Shown: piece by piece, positions 1-14,943 of the stretch | Numbering within the stretch: position 1 is the stretch's first letter | Layout of the letters: each line of letters starts with the position of its first letter | DNA from: Ecdyonurus torrentis | Lineage: Eukaryota; Arthropoda; Insecta; Ephemeroptera; Heptageniidae | Assembly: GCA_949318235.1 (NCBI GenBank) | Contig: OX439129.1 | Span: 31,961,243 to 32,025,242 of the forward strand | DNA: 64,000 nucleotides | Reading direction: 5' to 3' | Program-made: the position numbers and the translations under genes | Notes under the pieces: model-generated | The model's input: the letters and a program-made list of their open reading frames with translations, nothing else | Databases searched by the model: none | What the model was told of the DNA's origin: nothing

Positions 1-278
1 ATCATTTCATCATAATATTATAATTTATATTTTGAGTACACTATTATTAAAATAAAAGACAATTGCATTGTTATATCACGGATCATAACTGTCGATAAAT
101 ACCATAAGACCGCCTATTGAGAGTATAAATATTTAATAATATATCTAGGGGGCGGTTATTGTTGATTCCTTTCTCCTGCATTAAATCATGTAAAAAATAT
201 TTTATCTAATTGATGAACTACACCCAAGTACTAAGGAGGGGTTATCATTATTATTATAAACCTACAGGACAACAACAA

Positions 279-320
<42 letters not shown>

Positions 321-2247
321 TTCTTCACATTTCAGTGTGATTTTGATGAGTTATAAAATTGTTCCACAAAGATTTATGTATCGTTTTTATTTCTCCGCAC
401 TTTATTTTATTCCTTATGTTGTTATTACTTTTTTTTAACACACGAAGAAAAGTAAGCTTTATTGTTCTTTCATTTTTAACAATAGGTTTGTATTTAAATT
501 TTATATGCTCAAAATAAATGTTACAAGAGCAATATGTACATGACTTTTGAAAAAGTTTTATTTTTTATTGGTGTAAATTTAGTGCTCAAGTATGAAAAGC
601 ATTGTGATCACTATATTTGCAACATTAAAAATATTTATTTGCAAAGTCATATAGTTATTACATTAGTAAAATATAAACTTTTAGAGTAAGAAACATGGCC
701 TATTAAATTATAAATTAAGTTTGGTAAATTTATTTTACCATATAAATGCTAAGAATTTTTTTATTTTTATTTCTCACGTTGTTCTGCAATTTATTTAAAG
801 TTATTCATCAATGCACCAATACTTCAAGTCCACAAGAGTAATGGTATTTTAAGTGTAAATTACATTTCACATACAGGTGGTAAAGCTATCTGATTCTTCA
901 TTTGCGCAATTTTATCACCACCCTGAATAAAACTTGAAAAATATTTTACGCCTTCTTTTGTGTTATTTTAAAAATACTAATACTTTTTTTCATACATATG
1001 TTGTAATCCTATAAGAAAATCTAATTTTAGAATTTAAACATTACTATATATTGCATGAAAACTAATTCCACTATTATATACACCATGCAAAACGTTATGT
1101 ATATTTACGCCTTAAGGCTAACTAAGCTTGACGTTTATATAATATGGAGAGAGAGAAAAAAAAGGTCACTGAGAATTATAATAAAAGTTCAAACTCTTTT
1201 TATTATTATTATTATTATTAGTATTTTGATAAATTGTCTCCTATATTATATAAGTTTAATTAATAATTAAAAATACAATGGCAACTAATTATGTAATAAT
1301 AATTTAATTTTGATGATTTGATATGCTTAAAGTAAAATATGCTTATTTTAATACAATAATTAAAAATTAAGCTTAAAACTATAAATATATATTTTTTAAA
1401 TTACTTTAAATTTGCTCCTATAAAAGTTATCACTTAAAAGTACCTATATTATCTCGTTGTTCATTTAAAAAAGTATCAAAATTGAAATTTAAGTTACTGT
1501 GCATTGCTTACATCGAAGAAGTTTCATTTATCATATTTAAAAGTCATTGCGCTCAGAAATTACTATAATATACTCAAAAACTATAAAACAAATTACATAA
1601 AAAAAATTCATTTCGATTTACAAGTTTATTGTATTTATTTGAAGATAATTATAGAGGTACGGAGAAAAAAGTTATTTTTGCGCATTTGTTATTTAATGAT
1701 TTGTAATTTTATCCAAATAGCTTCTAGATATTATATTATAAAAATTACATTATACAATAATGTAATTTTTACAACCGCACACATTAAAGATTTAAAAATT
1801 TAAGAAAAGTATTTTACCTTGACCTACGAATGTATAACTATCTTTCCTGTTGTATTGTTCATTGTAAAAAATTAAAATAATAACAATAAAAAAATCGTGC
1901 AAGTAATCAAAATTCTACATTGAATCATTGTGGTTCTAATAACATAAAAAAAATAGTAAAACAAATGATAATTGTTTTATTATTTGCCGTTGTGAAATTC
2001 ATAAAAATATCAATTATTACTATTTAAAATTAATTATCTTATTATTATTATTTCAAATAATCGTATAATATAAAAATTATTACATTTAATTAAGATAATC
2101 ATTAATTAAAATATTAATCAGGGCATTTCTTAAATCATTGTTTAAAAGCAGCATGTCATAGAAATTTAAAATTATATTATACAAGAATTAATTTTTTGAT
2201 AAAATTTTAAACATAAAAGTAAAAGTGACCGGAAAAAAAAAACTCAC
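1..2247. other. Intron 2 of CPR-D, continuing off the left edge
   Basis: AT-rich with a poly(A) tract. No RR-coding exon with a usable acceptor is seen; short ORFs here have no signal peptide or domain. Confidence 0.6.
280..318. repeat. Poly(A) tract
   Basis: 39 consecutive A residues preceded by ACA triplets, inside intron 2 of CPR-D. Confidence 0.95.
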
Positions 2248-5200
2248 CTGTAGGCATAAGTTCCATCGTGGGATTGTTCATTTGTATAAGCAAGAATGGG
2301 GATGGGAGCTGGTTGTTGGGCAGTATTGGGCTGTCTGCCTCCAAACTGAGCAGCCGCCACGGCGAAGAGAGCACACGCTACCAAGATCTGTGAACCATCA
2401 CATCACAATCACCATCACAACAGAACACCGTAAAGTGTTAAACTATATTATGATCTAATCATATTAATGATATAGAGGGAGAAAGTGAGAGTATAAAAAT
2501 ATATATTAATTTTTTTTTCTTTATAATTTTGTGTAAAATGCTTAACTACAAAATTGCATGAAATGCAGTTTAGATATTATCTATTTTCATTAATATTTTA
2601 CTCTGTTTCATAATTTATCATTTTTTTTTTTTTTTTTACTGATGTAAGAATAATCACATATAAAATACATATTGACGACTTGCATTAGAAAATTTTTCAT
2701 TGTTTCAACATTATGATGAAATTCATTTTTCCATAATAAAAAAAATGAGTAACGTTTATAATTATGATTAACTTTGTAATGGAAGTCGCCAATTGATACG
2801 TCAAGATTTATCAGACATAATATCTATATACAGGTAGTAACGGCAATAAATGTTGCGCATTACTTTAACAAGCTATTGTGATTGTTATAACTTGACACTT
2901 CAATAAAATTAACCCTATAAAGTTTGAAAGTAACAAGAGCATTAAATCTTTTCTATATCCTTAAGAAATAAAATATAAAATTTTCTATAATTTAATACAT
3001 TTTTATTAATATTATGACAGTTATATTATAATATTATATAATAAATATTAAATTTTATTCACGAGCTATTTTTATAAAGAAAAAAAAAGACCAAAAGTAA
3101 ACAAAAAATATTTTATATCTTTGAAAGTTTTTACTATTATGTTAATTTATATATAATACGTTTTGCTAGTTAATTTTATGGAAGTTTTATTAAAAAATAA
3201 TTTTAAAATTTTAAACTCGACTTTTTAAACTTTTTATTTTATGATATATAATAATCAGTAATGAAATTAAACGTATGTTTTGTAATTCTAAATTAAATTT
3301 GTGTATACACGTGCCTTCATTTTTATATTATAGGTCAGTTAATGATGGGTGATTCACTATGGTTTTAAGTACTCAAGAGGTAATTAAAGTGTTGAAAAGG
3401 CCAAATAAAAAAACTTTGTACTAAAAACATAATGACAAATTTATAACCCTTTAAGTGAAATAAAAAGTCAGCAAAAAATATAGGTTAAATAAATAAGCAA
3501 AGATAAAAACGAAAGAAAGAAGAAGAGAAAAAAAAAGTTTGAAATTTATATTTTTATATTTTACAAATAAACATAATATATTTCTTTGATACAATATTCT
3601 CATTTACATATTCTATAACTTATGTTTTGTTCTTTTAACTACATGATTTTAAACTTATATTTTTATGGTAATTCAGTAATTTGATTCTAAACTATTTTAA
3701 CATATCAATCGTATAATTAGGAATTTTATATTGTAATCTGTTAAGAATTTCTCTTAGGGATAAAAATCTTAAAAATCAGAATATAACATTAATATTATAT
3801 TAAAATTTTTGACGATGAAATAGTTCATTCCTTTCTTTTTATTTTCCACAATATATTAAATATTTTATTCAAAAATTAGAAAACTGTATAAGTAGTTTTG
3901 CAAGTTTTTGCTACAACATAATATTGTATGACAATAACAAGGAACGCTCACTCGTAAATTGAATTTAAAAAAAAACTGTTCACCAAAGATACTATCATTG
4001 AATTTTCCATAACGTTTACAACTTATCAGGAACTCATAGTAAACTAGTTTTCTAAAACTTTATTATATGGTATTTTGCATGAAATATTATTGCGAAGAAA
4101 TTTTACTTGAGATAAGATTTCACGATTATATGATATTTTATAGTTTTATATTTCATAGTTAGAATCTTGTTTCCGGATTGAGCATAAAAAATATTGCAGT
4201 AACTGTAGTTTTGACTGTTGTGTATAATATTTATATAATTATAGAAGTAACCAATTCGTCGCAGAATTATAACCGCGACTTTGCTATAACAAGGTTTGAT
4301 GAAATGCAAAGTAGACGGTGGGATTTGCAAAATGGCGACTTAACCATGAAACAATATTCGCAGCACGCGGTCGTATAGAGAATTGAATCGCAAAACTTAA
4401 AAAAAAAAGATAAAGTAAAGAACAATCGTATAAAATAAATTTATAGCTTACTGTAACTTTATTTTTACTTTATATATATATAACCGTATAACATTCTTGT
4501 TATGAATAAATACGACATGTCCTTTTAGTATATGAAATTTATTTTAAATTTATTATTCTCTTCGCTGTTTTTTTTTTTTTTATATTATAACCTTTAAAAA
4601 TTACATAGTAGAAATAGAATACTAAAAAACTAATGTAAATTTTAGCACAATTTTTAAAAGAAACATGCAAATATATTCCTAAAAACACACGCAATTTTCA
4701 AGTTTTTAATTAATGGTCACTTATAGATATTAAAAGTACAAAACTTGATTTTTTATATACTTTTTTTTTAAGCAAACATAATACTTTAAGCAAAATGTGT
4801 GTAAAATGTTTTGAATTTTTAAAGCTACATTTTTTTTTATGAATAATAAATTTTAAAGTATTTACTTTAGGAATGAACAAAGAAAGAAAATAAAAATATT
4901 AAATAGTGAATTCTAAGAATGTAAAGAGCAAAACCTATATAATAGCATAGAAGTTTTATTGAATATTTCTTTTAATTGTTGCTTAAATTTATAAGGTATA
5001 AATCATGAAAGTAATCTTTAATCATCTCATATACAAGTAAACTTTAAACAAAGGTTATATTGATTCAAATTGAGAGTCATTTTTATGTTATATACATTAA
5101 ATGAGAGTGGAGGTGGATGTATATATATTTTTTAAATAAGATAAAACGAAAAACCATGTAGCACTGACGACATAAAAAATACAAATGACAGTATCCTTAT

Positions 5201-6532
5201 AGACACTCCTTTTTAAAATAAACTTTTATATTTATATATAAAAGATTCCGAGCGCACTTTAGATTTTCAATATAATAATAAATAAAGTAAAAAAAAAAAA
5301 GAGAAGATTTCAAAATAACATTTAGTATATAAAAGTTACAAAATAATGAAGACCGCATACACGTGATGGTCAAAACGTCTGACCACAATCACAATAATAT
5401 AAAAAGGTTTTTGATTCAAAATGTTTCAAGTTCAATTATATAAAAAATTGATATTTGATTACTGTCATTAAATTTTTTAAATTTTTATGACCACCAATAA
5501 AGTATAATGTTTAAGTATAATAGTACTAAAAAGTTATAGACTCTAATAATGAATTTAATTCTTTTTTATATTATACGTTTTATAAGTTATTATTTAAAGA
5601 GTCTAAATATATAGCTTTACCTTAAATAAAAAATCGTCATTGTATTATTTTACATTGCATAACTATTTGGTATTTTTACTTTTAAAAAACTTGAAATTAT
5701 AGTAATTTTTAGTTCATCTATAACATTAAGATTTTTGGTGCAACGAACAGACGCTATGACATAAAATTTTATTTTATACCATTATGATACACAATGCATT
5801 CCTATGAAATTTTAAATTAACATAAGGCATCATATAAATGCATAGTATTTCTATAAGGCAATATAATAATTTGATCTTGTCAAAGTGTCTTTACACGATG
5901 CGCACAATGACGTTTAGTACGCAAAAAAAAAATAATAATAATAATAATAAAACGAAGCAACAAAAATCTAGTTTTAAATAGTTTCACAATATTTAAAGAA
6001 AAGTTAAGAAAATAATTCATAGACTTAAGTGGAGTTGACATAAAACGATTTTGAATTTATGAAATTATGCAATTTTATGATGTTAATGATATTTCAAAAT
6101 AAAATCCAATTTTGAGTTTTAGAATCCTGGAGGAAATTTAATACAAAACTGATGACTTTGATATTTTGCTTTACAATACAAATTTTAATTTTAAAAGAAA
6201 TAGAGAGAGAAGCAGGATTCAAATCTCAATGCACTTTTAGTAAAAAAATAGTACATGAGTGTAGGAAAAAAAAAAAAAAAAAAGAAAAAGAAAGAACGAT
6301 GAGACGCGACCTTACTTATACTACAATTGCAGAATGAGGCGTGTAATTGATCCATCCATCATATCTGACACGTTTGCATCTTTATATAAATGCAACTCTC
6401 ATTAAGCAAAAAAAAAAAAATAATAATAATAAAATAAAAAATAAAAATAAAAATAAAAAATAAAAAGGAATATTTTTGCATTATAAAGAAAGAGAATAAT
6501 AAAGTTGTATAAGATATACGCACCATCTTCAT
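2248..6532 (-). CDS. CPR-D: cuticle protein, RR type, 5' two exons only (partial)
   Basis: Secreted cuticle protein of the CPR kind, cut by the left window edge. Exon 1 is 6524-6532 (MKM) with donor GTGCGT. Exon 2 is 2248-2387 after an acceptor reading TTCACAG, and encodes ILVACALFAVAAAQ, then a Gln/Pro-rich stretch, then AYTNEQSHDGTYAY, ending in phase 2 (AG) with donor GTGAGT. The hydrophobic start is a signal peptide ending near AAAQ. The PIPIL...DGTYAY pattern and the phase-2 end match exon 2 of the two RR-1 genes in this window, so an RR exon should lie beyond position 1. I found no RR-coding stretch in 1-2247. Intron 1 is about 4.1 kb. A TATA box lies 99 bases upstream of the ATG. Family assignment is by inference because the chitin-binding part is not visible. 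Confidence 0.85.
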
Positions 6533-6623
6533 GTTTATAAAGTTGATTGAGAGAGGTATCCTGTAGGATGATCACACTAAAAGTTGTTGGGTTGAATGGT
6601 ACAGGGGACAGGGTGACTGCCTG

Positions 6624-6631
6624 TATTTATA
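6624..6631 (-). promoter_or_regulatory. TATA box of CPR-D
   Basis: TATAAATA on the minus strand, 99 bases before the ATG at 6532, in a locally GC-richer patch. The longer spacing than in sister genes implies a leader of about 70 nt. Confidence 0.75.
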
Positions 6632-9600
6632 GTACGCCAGGAGTGTAGCATCTTCGACTCATCTCCATACACACAGGTGGGTGGTGGGGCAGAAAAAAAA
6701 AAAAAAAAAAAAAGCATTGGGCGAGGATGTGTATAACCAAATGTACATGGAGTTACAAATATCCATATATAAGTGGTAGGGGAAAAAGAAGAAGAAATTT
6801 ATAACTAAAATTATATATCATCCCCCACCATTAAATTTATACTAACACACCTAAATTTATAAAATATTATATCAATTCATAGAAATATATTATTTATACT
6901 ATTAAATTATTACTCTTAACCCCCTTTTTTTAATACACACATATGTATATACATAAGAGAAGTAGTGATAGTATATCATTACCACACATAAAGACTATTG
7001 GATTTTTTTCTTAGTTACTAAAATTTTACATATTTATTTCTAATATTTAATTTAACAGCACTTGATTATAGACTTTATACTATATCAATATTCTTATACA
7101 TTTCTATATTTAAAAGGTTAGCAGGTTTGTAGTTTATTGATATTATACTTTAATTAAAAACAATGACTTAAGGTGTTAAAACTAATGGAATTTAGATTTA
7201 AAATTATTGCCAAAAATATATATATTATGTAATTATAATTATACGCATAATTAACCATAATAGAAGAAATTAAAAACATGTATAATTTCACACGCGTATT
7301 TTTCTTCTTTTAATTTTTGCCTTGTGGATTTTAAAAAAGGTCGTGCTACAAAATATTCTTATTTTGTGCGTGAGTTTACATCAAAATTTATGTTCTAATA
7401 TAAACCTGCATGTTTTCTAACACTTATATAGCTATTTCAAAATTAGACAGACACATATCAAATTATTACATAAAAGAATAGTTAAAAATAGATTAAAGTT
7501 TAAAAAAATTTATTTAACAATAGCGTCTTTATTCAACTGCATGATTTAAAAAATTAGAATTTTTGAATTTTAAATTAGCAAATAATTAACTAATAAATGT
7601 ATTTTTCATCTTTATTTATTACAACATACATAAAGTATTTAAAATACATTAAAAAAATTTTATTTCTTAAAATTTCATGTTGCTGTCAAAAAAAAAATCA
7701 TATAATATTCTAAATTTTGTTAAGTGGAAAAATAATCATGCTTAATGAAAACTATAAAAATTATACACTTTAATAACCTAAATAAAGACTCATATATGGA
7801 TAGATACTGTAAAGTATACAGATTGTTTGTATATTATAACGGTCACCTATATCTATAAAATATTATGTAACATGTGTGTATTATAAGTTATGTTCAACAT
7901 AATAACTCCATTACATGAAAAGGTTACATCAATGTCTAAAGCGTTCATAACTTAATGGCATTTTTGCATTAAAAAATTGCAAAGTTTTTCTCATTTTCCA
8001 ATTATTTAATCACAATTACCTTTCGCCTATACAGTATAGAGTTTATTACTCACAGAAAGAGTTCTTATAATATTTTTATATAGATGATCGCAAAATGTGA
8101 TTACTTAGTATTGTAATTAGCAATGTTAATATTATTTTACTCTGATGGCTCTCTAATGATGTAGCCAAAATTATTAATTGAACTATTTATCTATACAAAA
8201 AAAAAAAAAAGTACTGTTTAATGTATTGTGTTATTAAATGACCTTTAAAAATTATGGGAGAAGAAAATAGAAAACGACGAAGAAAAGTTATTTATTGTAT
8301 TTTTATTAATGTGTCATTTCATTAGACAAGATATATATAATATGACGTTACTTCTTTCGCTTTAATAACCTTTAATAAAACATTCTGCAAGGATGTCTTG
8401 ACATTGGAAGTGAATCTACTAAAAAATATACCCTGTCCTTCCTTATAGCTAAAAAAAAAAGCGTACAGTATAAGATAACAAGCATAAGTAGGTGTCAGAA
8501 TTAGAATGTTTATCAAAAGAGGCGATTTTTTTTGTAACTTTGAAATAGTACTACGATTTTAATGCTATACAAAAAATAACTGTTGGTTCTTATTTAAGAT
8601 CCTAAATATTGGACATGAATATTGAACGTTTTTTGAAGACAGTTGTGGTAAACTTATGGTACCCGAGAGAACTATATTCTCGTATTTTTAAGCTATAAAA
8701 TGTATGAAACAAACAGCCACCTATATATTCTCACATTTAATGATATGATAGCACTGTTTTAAATTCAATGAAATGGAAACTCATAACAATTTTACTTGCA
8801 TGTTTTTTTTATATATAAAAAAAATCATTTCATCCATTTTATCACATAGAACTAGTTATTATTATCACACTAAAAATCTAAACAAAATAATCTTAAATTC
8901 TTATTAGTTTAATAATTTTGATAAAGTCCATGCAATGGCTCTCTAACTTTCAAACAAGTAAGTAAATCACATTATTTCTTCCTGTATAAAACACACATAC
9001 CACCAACTTATATGACGTAAATCATAATTATAATAAAATAACTAGCAATAAATCTTTTTTAAGTCAAAAATTTTAAGCATAGTATTAAATATTTTGCAAA
9101 AAGGCTTAAAAAAAGTTGTTATCAACATAATTAATTTCTAAGTAGAGTGTAAATAATTTATATTTCTTGTACAGTATAGACAGGAAATGCAGATATTATA
9201 ATATGCAAGTTAAGAATGCAAAACTTTTCTGCATTATACCTCCCACGTATTACATCCTATTGTTTATTTTAATATTTAACATATATTACTAAAGTTGACG
9301 TAATCTTGTACGACAAAACTACTTAAAGCCTTCTGGCAACATGTTTTCACTTACATGTATTATAAATACCAACTTGTCTGTTAAATCTGTGTTTTTTTCT
9401 TCCTTCTACTTGATATGTAATGTATGCAAATTTTTAATTACATTTCGAAAAAAAGAGTAAATATATTTAATAAATTTTCAATTATATAACTATTCTATGA
9501 ACGTAATAAATGTCAAATATGTAATTTTTAATTTATAATAATATGAATTAAATTTTATATGATTGAGGTAATAATATTTAATTAATATTGATTAATGTAT

Positions 9601-10973
9601 CATTCATTATTATTATTTTTTAGTTCATTAAAATTAATTTGCCACTGATATTTTATTCATACATTGTAAATTATTGTTGTTATTTTTTTTCACGCAACAA
9701 GTGTAGGTGCGTATAGTTGTTAGATAAATCACTCTTAAACTTAAATATTAAGTAAGGCTTGCTGTATATAACGATGTCTACTCTCAGCTATTACGTGGGC
9801 CTTAATTAGTGAAAAATACATGAAGTATAACTTCCCGAAACATACGTTCCTTTTTTTTTTTCTTTTTTTTCTTTTTTTTCTTTTCCAAACATGCAATAAC
9901 CACCTTGGAGATATTGAAACAATCTATCAACACTTTTTTTTATCTCATTGAATTTTAAGAATGATTTATGAGTAATAAAAATCAGCTCTAACGTAATCAA
10001 TAATTTTTAAATCCTCAATTTTGTTATTAAAAAAAGTATCGTGACTATAATAAAAATTTTAATATGAACAATAACATTTTGGAGAACTTAAAATTTGTTA
10101 TAGAAATTTTCTACTTTTTGGCTGTTTAAATATCTTAAATCTTACAGTTTTTGTTTAAAAATATACATATGAAGAAATATTTAGATTTTTTAGACTTTAG
10201 CAATCTGTATAAAGTTACATTTTTATTATATTTTATTAGGTTTTTCTCTATTGTAAAATAAAACCTTAAAAAAGATTTATTCTAATTTAAAAGTTGATTT
10301 TTCACTAGATTACAAAATTTTTTATATTTCTTTTTTTTTTTTTATGGAAAAAAAAAGAAAAACTAATTTATAAAGAATAAGACTTTTTATGATAGCTGAA
10401 GTTAAAGGTCGTATTCATAATATAAATACTCAGAGGCGGCAATACTTTTTTATGTCCAGATGTGACTTTTTGCTCAAAACCAGGTGAATAACAGCATTCA
10501 CATTGACATTAGTTTGATATTTCAAACTTTCGTTGATGTGTCCTCATGAAGCCGATATACAAATTATTATGCCTTTCAAAAAAAAAAAAAAAAAAAAAAA
10601 AAACTTATAATGGCCTAGACTTTATATATTATGACCAGGACTCTATAATAGCCTTGTTATGGTGTGTTATTTGTTTGTTGGCAATACATTTTTGTGGTCA
10701 TTAAATTAATTTTTATAGGATTTTTATTTATGCCTTAACACGTGCGATTTTTGTTACTTTTTATGAAAATAGCAAAAGAGTAAGATTATTTTTATTTACA
10801 AAAGATACAAAAAGTGAGGGAAAAGAATTTCACCTTACTTTATAATTATAGCACCCACGCAGTTTTGATTTAAAAATTACATAACATATATATGACATGT
10901 ACAAAATAATAGGCCTATAGGTGAAAGTTCACGATTTTTATTATTATTATTTTACATTGATATATTTATTAGA

Positions 10974-11060
10974 TTTAAGTTTTCATTTCAAAACTATCGT
11001 ATAAATGGTTGTTATAAAATATAACACCTTTTACGATAGTTTTGAAATGAACACCTTAAA
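10974..11060. repeat. Long palindrome / hairpin-forming element
   Basis: Arms 10982-11001 and 11032-11051 are a perfect 20-bp inverted repeat (TTCATTTCAAAACTATCGTA). Imperfect pairing extends both outward (TTTAAG) and into the loop (GTTATA), so almost the whole 87 bp folds on itself. It could be a miniature element or a hairpin RNA precursor. Confidence 0.75.
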
Positions 11061-14000
11061 AAAAGAGTAGCTTCAAATTCCATCAAAACTGAAATTATTT
11101 AAATAAATAATAATAAAAAAAGTTAAGTATAAATTAACTAAAATTCATAACTTTTTTTTTTATAATAACGTGATATTTAAAATTTATTTTTTTCATAACA
11201 AGAATGATTTACAGCTATGTTAATTTTAATTAATCAGATCTTTTTAAAAGTCATATATAAGTATTACACATAAGCCATTAATTTTTAAAATCTAAAATAC
11301 TAAACTAGAGAAGAAGAAAAAACTATTACAAAAAAAAACTTGTTTTGTTAATTTAATTAATTACTTTCCAAAAAAAAAAGTGTTGATACATAGATTTATA
11401 TCTAAACCTACAAATAATAATAATACGATAAAATTTATTAACATGTTATGTTATAATATTAATGAACAAAAACGTATAGTATCAAAACGTGTTTCTATAA
11501 AAAGATTTCAAATATTTGTATTTTTTTGACATTGATTACTAAATTTACACCCAATATCTTTTAATAAAATTAAGTCGCAAAATATGAATTGCTATTTTTA
11601 ATATTTCTTAACTAATTAAATCTTTAGACAAATTCCAGACTAAAATTAAATTTCATTAAGTTTTTTTAAGTAGTGTTTCTAGGACGTATCGTGACTTTTA
11701 CATCAGAAATGACAAGATAAGTATAATATAAAAAATAGCAGTAATATTACAAATAAAAGTGATGGCTATTCATAATTTAAGATAATATTGCACGAAGTCT
11801 ATATTATGAAGTAACCACTTATTGATCATATTGAATTGTGTGTGGCTATATTATTTTGAATCACATGTAATAAAAAAATCAATTGTTTAATATATTAATA
11901 TTTTTAATTTTAAAAAAACATAAAAAATAATAATAATCCCTTTCTCTTTTTCAGTACAGTCATTGAAAATGTTATTAAAATTTCAATATGAATAATAAAA
12001 ATAGAAAATTAATTATTTTTAAATAATAAACTGTCAAATGATTTAGCCTTGAATATTTCAAAATTATATATAAAATATTTTGACAGTGTTATTATTATTA
12101 GTATATTCATAGTATTTTTACTATTAAAGCTTTATCTGGTTTTTAGATAAAATTATGTTCATTAAAATTTTTATATTCTTGATTGATATTTGATTTTTTA
12201 GTAATTAAAATAATTATCAAATAATTAGTATAATTTAGTTGAAAAATGTTGAAATTAATGGTCATTACTTAAATTTAAATAGTAATCAAATACTTAAGAA
12301 AGCAATGTTATTTACATTAAAAAAATCATCGTAGAGTACGTGATAGGTTAAATCGTACTTAAAAAAAATCGTTAAATATTCTTGAAGTATCAGACAAAAA
12401 AATATAGTTAGGTTTACGTAAAAAGGAATTGCATTCTCATGAATGATTTTTTTTTCTGTATAATGTCTGATATGAATTAGTTTTGTGTTCTTTATTTAGT
12501 ATTTTATATAATAAGTTGGATTTTTCAAAGAAACTCTATACGCATCCTGGTTTATAAAAAAAAAAGTGGAAACATTCATTCATTATTAATCTATACGATT
12601 AAACAACTTTAAAGTTTTTTAAGGAAGGGTTACGATCTTTATGATAATATGTTTCTAATAAATCAGCAAGTTTACTAAAGTATTTTATAATAATATCAGA
12701 TATATTGGAAGGTTATTCAAGTTTGATATGATATAAATTTCCAGCTTAAGGGCACGTAAATTTTGCTATTGCTGGTGGCTGAAGATGACAACACATAAAA
12801 CAGAATGTAACAAGTTTAATACGTACATTTGTCCCATAGGAACATCATTTATTTTTTATTTTTTTTTACAATTTTTCTTGATATTTTTTAATGCAATAAA
12901 ATTTATTACTATAGTATATAAGCTCCTGTTTTTTTATGAATAATTTTATATGAATACATATTACTATACTATAAATTTTTATTTTTACATTTATATATAA
13001 ATATATACCACTAAATCATTTCTAACTTTTTTTTATTTATTATAAATATTTGCTGAAGCTGTATAATATATTTGAAAAATATTATTTATTTTCTTCATAT
13101 GAAAATTATTATGCAATAAAGAAAATATTAAAATTTGTTCGTATATTTAAACATTATTATATAAAAATGTCAAATCAAAATCTAGTAAGTTATTTAGGAT
13201 GTATATAAAAAATCTTGTACCTTTGAGATGGTATATTTCAAAATTATGTTAATAAAGTTCGTTATTATTTTATATTGTGTATGCAGAAAAAGAAGAGAAA
13301 TTTCTTGATAGTATTCGTAATATGTAAATGTAAACTCATCATTGTCTAATTTTGAAAAAATATTTTGCTATAGGATTTTTAAAACATTTCTTTGGTAAAA
13401 ATTGGACTTTTATTTTTATTTATGTCTAAAAATGTATGTAATGACCTGATTGCAAAATGAAGGACTTGAACATAGTTTTTAAGTTTAATTGTACTATTCT
13501 TTATAAATACACTGTTTTTTTTATATATATGGCTAGTACTTACTTTTATGTAATACCTTATGACAAAATTTGAATAAATTGCGGTGTGGGATTCATATTC
13601 AAACTTTCAACTAAAAGCAAAAGGCTCAATCTAATACAGCTGCACCTTCAAGGTATAATAGACTCTTTTTTTTTTTTTTTTTTTTTTCAGCGAGATTAAA
13701 AAATGATTCACAATGCATTGAACTTTCCGTATATTATTATATTATCCATTTATATACTCATATAAGGACATTTTCAACAAGAGTGGCGTTTTCCTGTTCA
13801 AATCTTTTTATAAAATATCATTTTAATAATCATTCATTGCATAAAATATACCTATTATATACCCTACAAACTTTTTTTTTAAACATTCACCCTGCAAAAT
13901 TCATTTTTAACACCCGTATTACAAAATTCGTTACATTAAATTACGTTAACAGGGAATTGAAATAATTTGCATAAGTATATAGCCATTAAGTAGTATATTT

Positions 14001-14943
14001 TTAGACTAACTATCCATACTAACGATTTATGTGTTTAACTTTAAAGAAAAATGGGGAGGGGAGAGTGGCGGCATACCGTAAGAAAAAAAATAAAATTACA
14101 AGTATCGTTCATATTTTCAAAGAAATTACTTTGGAAGACAGTTAATAAGAAACTTTTTTGAAATATTTATTTGCATATATTATAAATAATTAATTTTAAA
14201 AGTCTTAAACAATTTATATATTTTCATAAACAATAAAAATTAATTTGAAAAAAAAAATCATAGAAAAAAATAATACTTTCTCTGATATATAGACACATTA
14301 CAAAAACTGATGAAAATTATATATTTTAATAAATATAAAAAAATAAAGACTATATAGAAAGTAATATAATATTTTTGCATGTAATACAATATTATAAAGA
14401 AACGTTTTTATATTATACAAGATGGTAATATAATAATAATGTATTTACAGAGAAATTGAAAACCAATTGTTTTAATGATTGTAGATCACGCATTAGCGAT
14501 TTGCTGTTACAAGAAAACTGCATAATGTAAACTCTAGTCTATACTAATGTTGATGACAAGCTGCACGATCTGGTTCGTACACGATATATCAGGGCACGCA
14601 GGTCAACCTTTCCGATTGTTGGCGACACCTCACTTGCTATTTTAATATCATGTAACACGTGAGGACAGAAAAACATACACTCGTATTTTTAGGGTTGAAG
14701 TATAATAAATAAAATGTGTTCATGTAAATATTTTGATGTAGTTTTTATTAATGTTTTCGTATGTCGTATTTATGCTTGTATACGTACACCAGTAACATGG
14801 AGATACAATTACCGAAAATCTTTAACCTGATATCTCACACTATAGTTCACTTGCAGCTGGGTTCCATGTTGCTTTAAATACTACTTGTATTATGTAACTA
14901 AAAATAATAATTTTTAACATTTATCTGTTTGAAATATCAAAGG

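Noticed and set aside
1055..1803. Two plus-strand frames of 71 and 99 codons
   Set aside because: Lys/Ile/Tyr/Asn composition expected of AT-rich non-coding DNA; inside CPR-D intron 2.
2225..2458. Plus-strand 77-codon frame with His/Thr-rich end
   Set aside because: Overlaps CPR-D exon 2 on the other strand, where splice sites and a signal peptide give a far better explanation.
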